From Siphonodentalium dalli (taxonomy: Eukaryota; Mollusca; Scaphopoda; Gadilida; Siphonodentaliidae), in assembly GCA_032622095.1 (NCBI GenBank), contig CP136067.1, positions 196,626,052 through 196,690,051 of the forward strand: 64,000 nucleotides of DNA, given 5' to 3'. A program made the translations under genes and the position numbers. The notes beneath the pieces are model-generated. The model was not told where the DNA came from. It saw nothing but the letters and a program-made list of their open reading frames with translations, and made no database searches. Positions within the stretch are counted from its first letter, which is position 1. Every line of letters begins with the position of its first letter. Below, one piece after another: positions 21,001 to 30,995 of the stretch.

Positions 21001-23665
21001 TTATCTAAAATGAAAATGAAACTACTCCTCAAATGCACCAGCGTTTGGAAAGGAATTTATCACAGCAGTGAAAACAACACTAATTTTAATTGACAAAATT
21101 GCTGTTGAACAAACTAGGCTCATTCAAATGTTATTTCATATGTTCTCATCTCAAACTTCATGATCCAAATAATCATACAGGCGGAATAAGTGTACCGGGT
21201 GGACAATTCTGATGAAGCCAATAAGAGTACAGGGCGAAAAAACATTACAAGGTGGCAACTTCCAACAAGAAAGTAAGTCAGTATGATACACTACACCATC
21301 AATCATATATATATATATATTGAGCAAATATCCATGTCGAAAGATGAGAAAATTGTAGAGTAAGCAACACTGACAAGCTGTATGAAATCACATGGGGAGG
21401 AAAAGCTAGAAATGCATTGGAATCAGATTCAGATCATGTTCTTTTATCATAGGAGTTACCAAACAGATTTCCAGCAACATGTTTGCATTTTCTTTGCCTG
21501 ACCTGAATCAGAGTGATGTCTCAAGCAATTCTAGAAGGCCTGCAGTTGTAGCCCGCCTGAATATCCCAATGTTTAATAATCATACTGTCTCAAAAAAACA
21601 CCATACAGGGCGACAGAATTAAAAAACAAATCGTTCAAATTCAAAAGCTCCCATCTAGAGATGATCCTAAACATGCCTGTATATTATCAAAACATGACTT
21701 CAACAACTATGGGCTGCAGGGTGTGCTGAGGGATTTAAATGTAAATATACCAAGATGGCTGCTGGTGGCAATGTTTTTTTTTATACAAATTTTGGAAACA
21801 ATTTGATGACTCCCACCTAGAGGGCATATTGAATATCCATATGAAGTCGGTGATGATCGGATGAGGGATGTGACCTGTAGTGTGTGCCGAAGGATTTAAT
21901 CATGCAAGGACTAAAATCCATTTTCACATTAAGTCCCATATCTCAACTAAAACTGAATGCATGAAAACCAGCTGTACGTAAATATCCGTTGCCCCATGGT
22001 GTTTCATCTGCATATCAACGATCATTCAAATCCGACCGCCAGTGACTGAGATATAGAGCTCCATAGTTTGGATGGACAGAGGACTAGAAGCACGGCCAGA
22101 TGCATGGACGGATGCACGGAACCCCATTTATAATTCGGGTACAGTGTATGCTTATTTTAATCCCAAAAGTAGTACATTTTTGTCACCAGATTATAGTACA
22201 GTTATGCCCTAAATAATCGACTCCTTAACCACAGCAGAAATATGGGTAATTTTTCTGGATTTAGTAAGAAATATGGCTTGAGAGCTTTCCGTTGAATGGC
22301 AACAAGCCATATGTCAGACTAAATCCTGAAAAATTGCCCATAATTCTGCTGTGGTTAAGGAGTCGATTATTTATGGCATTACTGTACTGAATACACCTGT
22401 CATTAAGCCCATCCCTGAGAATAAGCCCAGTCAATGTTTTTGCTCCCAAAAATCATGGGGTGGTGCTAGTAGAAAAGCCCACCCCCAATTTTAGAACTTA
22501 GAGGGCGAGTATATATTGATAACAAGTTAACTCTGAATGAAGATGAAAAAATTCATGCACAAAAAAAACAGCATTACTCCAGCTGATTTCCATTGGCCTT
22601 GAAAACTCATTAATACCACCTGCCCCATTGTGTTTCATAAATGCTGTATTACAAGATATAACATGATCTTTGTTTCTTGTTTTGAATATTTATCTGACAT
22701 AATAAAACACAGAACAAACTATTTTCATTAAATAGAATAATATACATCATGATTGATATTAAAACACAACATTAGATTGGCACTATGAATGCAAACTGAG
22801 ATTTTACATGTGGGGGGGGGGGGGTCCTCAAAGGTAAGCCCAGTCCCAAATTTATGTGTCAAAAAATTCATGGCCCCTCGGGCTTACGCTGAATTGGTCA
22901 CTCTCACAATTGTTTTGTTTTGTTATAAAGGTACCCAGGTTCTGAAAATTGTGATAAAGCTACCCATGTTGGGAAAAAGAGTAATAAAGGTACCCAGGTT
23001 CATCGAATCTCAAATTAAATGAGATGTAAATGTCTAAAATTTGCCCAACAGTTGCTTTCAGTTTTAAATTGTTTGAACTGCTCTAAATTGAAAGGATGTA
23101 GTCCCGATGAAGTATATCAACTAATGTATCCTTTGATATGTAATCCTGCAGTGTAACACAAAAATACCCCGTCAACCGCAGATAAACCTGGGTACCTTTA
23201 TCTCGATTAACCCAACCTGGGCACCTTTATCACAATTTTCACAACCTGGGTACCTTTATCACAATTTTCACAACCTGGGTACATTTATCATAAAAAAACA
23301 GTGAGAGTGACCCATTCAGCCTTACTGATGGGTGTATACAGTACTATTAAACTTACCACAGATTGTTTGATGGGTGTATACAGTACTATTAAACTTACCA
23401 CAGATTGTTTGTGCCTCGTGGTAATTACCGCACTCAAGACATGCTATAATATTCTTCTTTGGCTGGTATTTTTCCATTCTTTTAGTCCAGCCAAACTTTC
23501 GTGTTAATCTTTTCTCCCTGGAACGCCTGCTTTTCGGGACTGCAGCCCACAACATACTGTCAAATATTGAGTCCAATACTGATTTTGAATCATTTTGAGA
23601 GTCTACCTGGCATGCCTTTTGGTTGTACGGTCCAACATCCAAGGCAAATGCTGCACCAGGAAATC
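17854..23665 (-). CDS. MRPL32: MRPL32, mitochondrial ribosomal protein bL32m (last two exons; exon 1 not found)
   Basis: Structural protein of the mitochondrial large ribosomal subunit. It binds rRNA through a basic N-terminal stretch and a zinc ribbon. Two exons are visible: 23665-23399 and 18065-17854. Together they read GFPG..ALDVGP, then LDSIF.SMLWAAVPKSRRS (the bL32 signature VPKxRxS followed by basic residues), then CLEC and CGVC cysteine pairs, KETA..KAAMG, and a C-terminal tail ending near RPEWFPKHL. This matches the layout of vertebrate MRPL32, including a tail with a R-P-x-W-F motif. Intron phase is 1 on both sides and joins cleanly. The visible part is about 159 residues; the vertebrate protein is about 188, so the missing exon 1 should hold the mitochondrial targeting peptide and lie beyond 23665. 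Identification is strong. Assignment of the exact splice sites is inference because both ends of the last intron carry duplicated sites. Confidence 0.9.
18044..19909 (-). repeat. Minisatellite amplified from the MRPL32 splice acceptor (36 x 36 bp + 12 x 46 bp)
   Basis: Blocks along the plus strand are: 11 units of 36 bp (18044-18439), one of 46 bp (18440-18485), 11 of 36 (18486-18881), four of 46 (18882-19065), eight of 36 (19066-19353), four of 46 (19354-19537), six of 36 (19538-19753), three of 46 (19754-19891) and a partial 46-mer to 19909. Almost every unit keeps TGTCTGTTTTCAG followed by GTGTGTGCTATGA on the minus strand, which is the intron end plus the exon start; the 46-mer at 18440-18485 has TTTTAAG instead of TTTTCAG. 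The 36-mer keeps reading frame (12 codons per unit). The 46-mer replaces the exon part with GAGGGTTAACATATG and introduces a stop. The alternating blocks form a higher-order repeat of roughly 400-470 bp. Confidence 0.95.
19906..20100 (+). mobile_element. TTAA MITE family C, copy C6 (right end lost)
   Basis: Begins in the TTAA of a partial 46-bp minisatellite unit (ATATGTTAACC) and continues ACATGACTGGAGCTTCCTG. Two hairpin modules at 19953-20020 and 20050-20100. The right terminus is missing where a family D fragment begins. It marks the 5' boundary of the minisatellite in the MRPL32 intron. Confidence 0.75.
20105..20345. mobile_element. Family D foldback, copy D4 (partial, inverted)
   Basis: Spacer ACTTCAACTGGGGAACTTCA, then a hairpin at 20214-20310 (GAATGAGGTTCCCAGAGGG ... 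GGGGACCTCATTC) and the arm CAAATGACAGGCACATTA. One hairpin only. Confidence 0.7.
20373..20563. mobile_element. TA-target foldback family E, copy E6
   Basis: TA-CAGTAATGCCC at the left; right terminus degenerate (GGATTATACTGTA). Arms intact to a GCCATTCCGATGAATGGC centre. Confidence 0.88.
20564..21629. other. MRPL32 intron sequence, unannotated
   Basis: AT-rich with a short (AT)n run at about 21307; no gene or known repeat recognised. Confidence 0.4.
21630..22140. repeat. Dispersed repeat, inverted relative to 53555-54070
   Basis: Contains CCCATCTAGAGATGATCC, GGTGATGATCGGATGAGGGA and GAAGGATTTAATCATGCA-type blocks. These match the reverse complement of 53580-53800. Internally repeated with a period of roughly 170 bp. 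Confidence 0.6.
22197..22386. mobile_element. TA-target foldback family E, copy E7
   Basis: TA-CAGTTATGCCCTAAATAAT to TGGCATTACTG-TA; foldback arms intact with a small central deletion on the left arm. Confidence 0.88.
22888..23320. mobile_element. 433-bp foldback element with GGTACC-containing subrepeats, 5-bp target duplication
   Basis: Terminal inverted repeats GCTGAATTGGTCACTCTCAC (22888-22907) and its complement with one mismatch (23301-23320). Both flanks carry CTTAC (22883-22887 and 23321-23325), a likely 5-bp target duplication. Each arm holds several copies of a ~29 bp motif with AAAGGTACCCAGGTT and AAAATTGTGAT. It lies in the MRPL32 intron, 31 bp from the duplicated donor. Family not recognised. 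Confidence 0.7.
23327..23411 (-). repeat. 42-bp tandem duplication of the MRPL32 exon end and splice donor
   Basis: Two near-identical 42-bp copies lie head to tail. Each contains the exon end (codons for QTICG), the donor GTAAGT, and intron bases up to GTATACACCC on the minus strand. Because 42 is a multiple of three, the intervening sequence is open (KFNSTVYTHQTICG), so both donors are frame-compatible with the downstream exon. Confidence 0.9.
23399..23665 (-). CDS. MRPL32: MRPL32 internal exon (bL32 signature and first zinc-ribbon cysteines)
   Basis: The acceptor is a pyrimidine-rich stretch ending in CATTCCAG just upstream of 23665. Two bases complete a phase-1 codon, followed by 88 codons and one base before a GTAAGT donor at 23398-23393. 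The exon holds the bL32 hallmark AAVPKSRRSREKR and the first zinc knuckle (CLEC), and ends in TIC-G so that the second cysteine pair spans the junction. A second, identical donor lies 42 bp downstream, ending the exon at 23357. Using it would add 14 in-frame residues. Confidence 0.88.
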
Positions 23666-23975
23666 CTGGAATGAAATTTAAAATATGTAGTAAACTAGAG
23701 GTGTGACAGTCCCAATGAGACTAAGGACTAAGGACACCCCCCCCCCCCCCCCCATAGTGCACATGGGCTACAATAAAGGTAGCCATATTAAAAGGATATG
23801 GCTCTTTCGGTCCTCATGACGGATGTGGGACAAAAATACATTCAACCAGTCTCGTAATCGCAGGCGGCCAGGTTTCCATGGTGTTAATATATGTGGTATG
23901 TTTCATATGTACATTGCTAAACATTTCTAAGTCGAAAGGGGATAACTATAGTAAAAACAAGAGATTGCACCGGAG
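23666..23975. other. MRPL32 intron (upstream side), no exon seen
   Basis: Carries a C-homopolymer run at about 23739-23753. No candidate for MRPL32 exon 1 (targeting peptide followed by a phase-1 donor) was found here. Confidence 0.4.
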
Positions 23976-23983
23976 GTGCTGAC

Positions 23984-25051
23984 TAGGGTCCTGCGAATAT
24001 TCGATATTCGATTCGAGATTCGATTCGAAATTCAAATTCGATTCGAATTCGAGTCGAAAATTCCAACTCGAAATTTCGAATATACACTGACGAAAAAGTA
24101 GGCTGTTTACGGACAAGTACACACGTCGATCATAGCTGTTTCGGTGCCATTTAATTCCCGAAAATTATGAATATATGTACCTAATAATGCTTAATGTACA
24201 TCGCGAAATTTATATAAGTATAATAATAGTAAGTATTGCCAGTAATTAGCCACTATAGGACGACTAAATACATCTGAATTCTAGCTTTGGTAGCATGATA
24301 GCCAAAAGCTCGGAGATCGCCGATGGACCGACGACGCGAGTAAATTATAATAGCTATGAGACTGAGCAACCGCTACCGTTATCCGCCGACTATCCGTCTC
24401 AGATTCCGCATTATGTAATATAGCTGAGAGCCTGAGAGTGTAAACAACACATGTTCCCGGCGTCGAAAAGTGCGTGTGGGTGGTTTATTTTAAACATGAT
24501 AAAGCTGCAGGAACTTACACGTGTGATGAATGCAACATGGTGTATAAATCGCAAGCATCTGGGACAACGACCCATCTATGGAACCATCTGTCCAAGAAGC
24601 ATCCAGCACTACATAAACAGGCTACCCTGCGATTGTTGTTGCATCTTCAAGTTTATAACGACAGGTGTTTCCAAATGCAGATTTCCAATTTTGCATGTAC
24701 ATGCAAACTGTACAAATTTCGCATGATTTTAGTTCCGATAATCCGTTTAGTGGTAATATATTAATCGTCGTGATGGCCGCATGGATGTTTTAATCTTTTT
24801 TTTTCCACGACAATTATCAATGGAAGTTATTTAATAGTATCGCGAATGACAGTTGATCGCCACATAAGTTATGATGGAACTTCATGGAAGTTCATAGGAC
24901 GTATCACAAATCATCTAATCTGATTACCATTGACAAAACATGCCTATTGAAAATGCAACAAACAGGTATGATTCGATTCGATATTCGGTTCGATTTCGTC
25001 GATTCGATTCGATATTCGATTCGATCAAAATCTCCAATTCGCAGGACCCTA
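23984..25051 (+). mobile_element. hAT element H1, non-autonomous, with BED zinc-finger exon
   Basis: Terminal inverted repeats TAGGGTCCTGCGAAT and its exact complement. Flanked by the 8-bp duplication GTGCTGAC at 23976-23983 and 25052-25059, the size expected for hAT. Subterminal regions are built of ATTCGATTCGA repeats in both arms. Length is 1068 bp, too short for a transposase; only a BED-finger exon remains. The right end from 24998 on is included in the downstream 2.63-kb tandem duplication. Confidence 0.92.
24471..24618 (+). pseudogene. BED-type zinc-finger exon of a hAT transposase (decayed)
   Basis: The frame reads VWVVYFKHDKAAGTYTCDEC, then MVYKSQASGTTTHLWNHLSK and KHPALHK: aromatic residues, C-x2-C and the H...H pair of a BED finger, as in ZBED-like hAT transposases. 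The expected upstream residues ASKSA are in another frame (from an ATG at 24450), so a one-base frameshift lies near 24470. No catalytic hAT domain follows. This is a transposon relic, not a host gene. Confidence 0.8.
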
Positions 25052-27625
25052 GTGCTGACATACCCCCACGGTGGCAAATTAGAACCAACAAAGTATGGGA
25101 GAGTTATCTGCCTGGACAGGAAAAAACCCCAATATTTGCATATAAACAAAGAAAAATAACTGTAGAATGGAAAACATGAACAAAACGATTGAAAACTCAA
25201 TTGATTGTCATCATAATAGCGAACATCCATACCATATTTCATTGATATCCGTCAACCGGTGGTGGAGATACAGACAAAAAACCAACACTTCCAAATCTAC
25301 AAAGTTGAATAACTCTAGAACGGATAACCGGAAAAAAATGACTGAACACTCAATAAAATGATTGAACATTCAATTGATTGCCTTCATAGTAGTGAACATC
25401 CATTTCATTGAAATTAATCAACCGGCGGTGGAGATATCTGCTCGGATGGACCAAAAAAAACTACATTTCCAGATAAACAAAGATGAATAACTCTAAAACT
25501 GAAAATCCGGCAAAAACAATTGAACACTCTGTTGAATGCCCTCAAAGTTGTGAAAATTCAAACAAAATTTTATTCAGATCTGACAACTGGTGTCTGAGAT
25601 AACTGCCCGGATGGACAGACGGACCAACAGAAAAAATGGAGGGATAGATGTCCAGATGGACGGAATGACAGACAGACGAATGGATGAGGTCAATCCAGTA
25701 TACCCCCCCCATTCTCTTTGAGAGTGGGGGTACAAAGAGTTTGGATGTATCTCATAATTGCAGGGGCACAGGTTCCGATGATATAAAACACTAACCACTT
25801 TGTTACAGGGGATATACAAACAATATCTACATGTACTTGTTTAAACAATATTCGCAGTTGTTGGAAATTCTAATTAAAATCTGCAGATAGATGCATACCC
25901 AACCCATCCCTTTAATGATAATATAGTGCGGAAGGTGGTCTTAAACCTTAAACTCAAATACGTAATGATTTGCCAGTTTTTGTGATGTTTATCACTTCCA
26001 ACTCCAAAAATCACCAAATTCGTAAATATGTTGACTCTCCATCTGAGTCAAGGGCTTAGAACACATGTGACAGGTTGGTCAGGGACGTAGTTCTGGATAC
26101 GACTGGACAGTTTTGGCCATGCCAAAAACTGGACGATAAACTTTGTGTGAGTTATAAAAATATACATTGGAACAGTCTAATATTCATTTGGATGGGTATT
26201 AAGGTAATAAAAGCAGATGTCAGGCAGAAAAACAGATAATATAAGAGCAGAATGATTCATGTTCATTGGTAGGAAATGTTCAGATAATAAGTTCAACAAA
26301 CGACATATTTTCTGAATATTTCCCAAGGGAGCTACTCGTCAAAGAGTATTTAGTATAGAACAGGTTAAGTGCCAAATCGTTTCTAAATTAAGAAAATTGC
26401 GTTGACTTACATCTTTATACACCCTGATGTACATAATATAATACATGTACATATATCCTATTATTTCTTTTGAGCTTGGAATGGTTTGGTATTTTTTTTT
26501 AGGACCTTTTTTTATTTTTGGATTAAACCTGGTTGTCAATTGATATTCATAAAAGCACCTAGGCTATTGGGTAATCTTTATCTCATCACAAATATCTTGC
26601 CAACATAATCAGACAGAAGGACAGCTATCATAGTCGCCCATTAATTATTCAATCACATAATCCCATCGAAAAACAGCCGATTTATTGCTGAAAAACAACC
26701 CACATGCTCAAAATTCTCACATCTGGTAAATAACCCACATCCGGGAAAAAGTACAACCCAACACACCAGTCAAATGATAGAGACTAACAGAGAATGAAGA
26801 GAGTAAACGTCGGAGGAAATGAAACAAAGTAGAGATTGTATATTGATATACATTAGATGTCAGAATTCAGGTAAAGTCAGGTAAATTCAACATATTTCTG
26901 TACAAGTTAGCAGATGGGACCTTTTCAACAATTCCCAACCGGCCTGAGGTCTACGCAATATCTTGTTTTAAGCGTATATGCAAACAAAATAAAAACCTCG
27001 GCAGATCCGAACTCAACCAATCTCATCACTGGTTACCTTGACTGCTTTAAGTTGCATTGACGGTTATTGCAACCATGTTGAAGCAACATTGGAACCACGT
27101 TGCATTAATACTAGAAACGCGTTAAGGGTCATTTTGCAATGCGGTCGTGGAAAACACTTATTTTGAGAATATGTGTACATGTATACAGTGTATTCTTTAT
27201 AAGATGTAACAATTCAGGTAAAGTCAGGTAAATTTAACATGTCTTTGTTTTGCTCATTTGATGGTCATGTCTGTTCTGTTATCTGGGTAGCTGGGAATGA
27301 TGTCACTTCCTCTGTGACTCATAACCATCCATATCGCCATTTTGTTTCTGAGCATCGTGTGAAAGTAACTGGTGTTCTGAAAAAAGAGTCTGCTCTGTCA
27401 TATGGGTGGCTGGGAGTGAAATCACTTCTTCGGGTGCATTAGAAGCTGGGTAATCAGTACTCTTCGGCACAGGCACTTTGTAGAAAACATTATTTACATA
27501 ATATATAATATATAAGACAAGGCCAGACATCTTTCGGTTTCCGATTCCCAAAATTCGTTCCATTTCTGACTCACCAAACCGATTATGGCCGCGTAAACAG
27601 CATTGTCGCTTCTTTTTCTTCTTTC
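24998..27625. repeat. 2.63-kb tandem duplication, copy 1
   Basis: 24998-27625 is repeated head to tail at 27626-30256 with only about a dozen small differences seen (for example +8 bp at 28245 and -4 bp near 28540). All three junctions share TTTC. The unit includes the right end of hAT H1, a repeat with a GACAGACGGAC-rich tail (25560-25735), a family F fragment (26272-26366) and otherwise unrecognised sequence. Confidence 0.95.
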
Positions 27626-30256
27626 GTCGATTCGATTCGATATTCGATTCGATCAAAATCTCCAATTCGCAGGACCCTAGTGCTGACATACCCCCACGGT
27701 GGCAAATTAGAACCAACAAAGTATGGGAGAGTTATCTGCCTGGACAGGAAAAAACCCCAACATTTGCATATAAACAAAGAAAAATAACTGTAGAATGGAA
27801 AACATGAACAAAACGATTGAAAACTCAATTGATTGTTATCATAATAGCGAACATCCATACCATATTTCATTGATATCCGTCAACCGGTGGTGGAGATACA
27901 GACAAAAAACCAACACTTCCAAATCTACAAAGTTGAATAACTCTAGAACGGATAACCGGAAAAAAATGACTGAACACTCAATAAAATGATTGAACATTCA
28001 ATTGATTGCCTTCATAGTAGTGAACATCCATTTCATTGAAATTAATCAACCGGCGATGGAGATATCTGCTCGGATGGACCAAAAAAAACTACATTTCCAG
28101 ATAAACAAAGATGAATAACTCTAAAACTGAAAATCCAGAAAAAACAATTGAACACTCTGTTGAATGCCCTCAAAGTTGTGAAAATTCAAACAAAATTTTA
28201 TTCAGATCTGACAACTGGTGTCTGAGATAACTGCCCGGATGGACAGACGGACAGACGCACCAACAGAAAAAATGGAGGGATAGATGTCCAGATGGACGGA
28301 ATGACAGACAGACGAATGGATGAGGTCAATCCAGTATACCCCCCCCATTCTCTTTGAGAGTGGGGGTACAAAGAGTTTGGATGTATCTCATAATTGCAGG
28401 GGCACAGGTTCCGATGATATAAAACACTAACCACTTTGTTACAGGGGATATACAAACAATATCTACATGTACTTGTTTAAACAATATTCGCAGTTGTTGG
28501 AAATTCTTATTAAAATCTGCAGATAGATGCATACCCAACCCCTTTAATGATAATATAGTGCGGAAGGTGGTCTTAAACCTTAAACTCAAATACGTAATGA
28601 TTTGCCGGTTTTTGTGATGTTTATCACTTCCAACTCCAAAAATCACCAAATTCGTAAATATGTTGACTCTCCATCTGAGTCAAGGGCTTAGAACACATGT
28701 GACAGGTTGGTCAGGGACGTAGTTCTGGATACGACTGGACAGTTTTGGCCATGCCAAAAACTGGACGATAAACTTTGTGTGGGTTATAAAAATATACATT
28801 GGAACAGTCTAATATTCATTTGGATGGGTATTAAGGTAATAAAAGCAGATGTCAGGCAGAAAAACAGATAATATAAGAGCAGAATGATTCATGTTCATTG
28901 GTAGGAAATGTTCAGATAATAAGTTCAACAAACGACATATTTTCTGAATATTTCCCAAGGGAGCTACTCGTCAAAGAGTATTTAGTATAGAACAGGTTAA
29001 GTGCCAAATCGTTTCTAAATTAAGAAAATCGCGTTGACTTACATCTTTATACACCCTGATGTACATAATATAATACATGTACATATATCCTATTATTTCT
29101 TTTGAGCTTGGAATGGTTTGGTATTTTTTTTTAGGACCTTTTTTTATTTTTGGATTAAACCTGGTTGTCAATTGATATTCATAAAAGCACCTAGGCTATT
29201 GGGTAATCTTTATCTCATCACAAATATCTTGCCAACATAATCAGACAGAAGGACAGCTATCATAGTCGCCCATTAATTATTCAATCACATAATCCCATCG
29301 AAAAACAGCCGATTTATTGCTGAAAAACAACCCACATGCTCAAAATTCTCACATCTGGTAAATAACCCACATCCGGGAAAAGTACAACCCAACACACCAG
29401 TCAAATGATAGAGACTAACAGAGAATGAAGAGAGTAAACGTCGGAGGAAATGAAACAAAGTAGAGATTGTATATTGATATACATTAGATGTCAGAATTCA
29501 GGTAAAGTCAGGTAAATTCAACATATTTCTGTACAAGTTAGCAGATGGGACCTTTTCAACAATTCCCAACCGGCCTGAGGTCTACGCAATATCTTGTTTT
29601 AAGCGTATATGCAAACAAAATAAAAACCTCGGCAGATCCGAACTCAACCAATCTCATCACTGGTTACCTTGACTGCTTTAAGTTGCATTGACGGTTATTG
29701 CAACCATGTTGAAGCAACATTGGAACCACGTTGCATTAATACTAGAAACGCGTTAAGGGTCATTTTGCAATGCGGTCGTGGAAAACACTTATTTTGAGAA
29801 TATGTGTACATGTATACAGTGTATTCTTTATAAGATGTAACAATTCAGGTAAAGTCAGGTAAATTTAACATGTCTTTGTTTTGCTCATTTGATGGTCATG
29901 TCTGTTCTGTTATCTGGGTAGCTGGGAATGATGTCACTTCCTCTGTGACTCATAACCATCCATATCGCCATTTTGTTTCTGAGCATCGTGTGAAAGTAAC
30001 CGGTGTTCTGAAAAAAGAGTCTGCTCTGTCATATGGGTGGCTGGGAGTGAAATCACTTCTTCAGGTGCATTAGAAGCTGGGTAATCAGTACTCTTCGGCA
30101 CAGGCACTTTGTAGAAAACATTATTTACATAATATATAATATATAAGACAAGGCCAGACATCTTTCGGTTTCCGATTCCCAAAATTCGTTCCATTTCTGA
30201 CTCACCAAACCGATTATGGCCGCGTAAACGGCATTGTCGCTTCTTTTTCTTCTTTC
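27626..30256. repeat. 2.63-kb tandem duplication, copy 2
   Basis: Second copy, beginning within the subterminal repeats of H1. An orphan right hAT terminus (ATTCGCAGGACCCTA, ending 27679) therefore stands without its left end. Its right junction at 30256 is followed by unique sequence. Confidence 0.95.
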
Positions 30257-30388
30257 AAAAGTGAATAAAACCTCCTTACACTGTCAAATGCAGTGGAATG
30301 TCTAAAAACAACTTTTGTATACTTTGAAGTGAGAAAATTGCTTCAAACCAGACCGTGAACATGCACTCCACGGTTGGTGATTAACGGA

Positions 30389-30675
30389 ATATGATAGGGG
30401 AACACTCCGACGTTCGTACTCAGATTTCACCAATTTTTGTACCTTGCTTGCCTGTACCAAGAAAATGACCAATTTGATTCTATTTGTCGTTATATATATT
30501 TATTTATTACCCAATTTGTTATTCCTTTTCATAAAAATAAAATAAAACAAGCCGAAGATGATATGTTTAAAATGTCTTAAGCATGAAATTGGTGATAAGT
30601 TGTTATCAGAGACAATTCAGAGTACGTTATACTTGTGATAGTTACGTTACGCACACAGTGTTCCCCTATCGTATT
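30389..30675. mobile_element. Foldback element with ATAGGGGAACAC ends (copy 1)
   Basis: Inverted ends AATATGATAGGGGAACAC and GTGTTCCCCTATCGTATT. The interior shares TTCGTACTCAGATTTCACCA and GTTACGTTACGCACACAGTG with the copy in H4. No coding capacity and no target duplication resolved. Confidence 0.7.
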
Positions 30676-30684
30676 AGCAAATGC

Positions 30685-30790
30685 GACTCTTTCTCATTGG
30701 TCGATATTTAATATACATAATGTTTTTTTTCTGATCGTGTTTTCGTAAACAAAGCCACATGAATATCGACCAATCAGAAAGAGGGCATAT
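30685..30790. repeat. Short inverted repeat
   Basis: CTTTCTCATTGGTCGATATT at the left is matched by AATATCGACCAATCAGAAAG at the right, around a ~55-bp spacer. It immediately follows the foldback element at 30389-30675. Confidence 0.65.
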
Positions 30791-30995
30791 TTTGCCATGA
30801 TTAATGGCGAATCAGGCCATGTTTATGGTTCGATTAGAAAGATTTCTTCCACTTGAAAGTACAAAACAGGTTTATATCGGCTTTCTACAGCACTTTGCAT
30901 GGTAAGGAGGGTTTATATCACTTTTGGAAATAGCAATATACGCGACAATACTGTTTATCCGACCAAAATCGGTGCAGTGAGTCAGAAAATCAAGG

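Larger units (their letters stand above)
30190..30995. repeat. Diverged inverted repeat across the end of the tandem duplication
   Basis: Minus-strand 30285-30197 (GTAAGGAGGTTTTATTCACT ... GGTGAGTCAGAAA) is similar to plus-strand 30902-30993 (GTAAGGAGGGTTTATATCAC ... AGTGAGTCAGAAA). The ~600-bp spacer holds a foldback element and a short hairpin. Likely arms of an old inverted-repeat element. Confidence 0.5.

Noticed and set aside
22800-23753. G- and C-homopolymer runs at 22812-22824 and 23739-23753 as regulatory signals
   Set aside because: Simple homopolymers are common here and prone to sequencing error; no supporting context.
24451-24726. BED zinc-finger host gene
   Set aside because: The exon lies within a 1068-bp hAT element with exact termini and target duplications, and is frameshifted with no downstream exons.
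27303-27719. MRPL32 exon 1 candidate on the minus strand (…HNRFG followed by GTGAGT)
   Set aside because: The phase and junction glycine would fit, but the frame has no ATG near a targeting-like peptide. The sequence is part of the tandem duplication and in copy 2 the frame is stopped just upstream.
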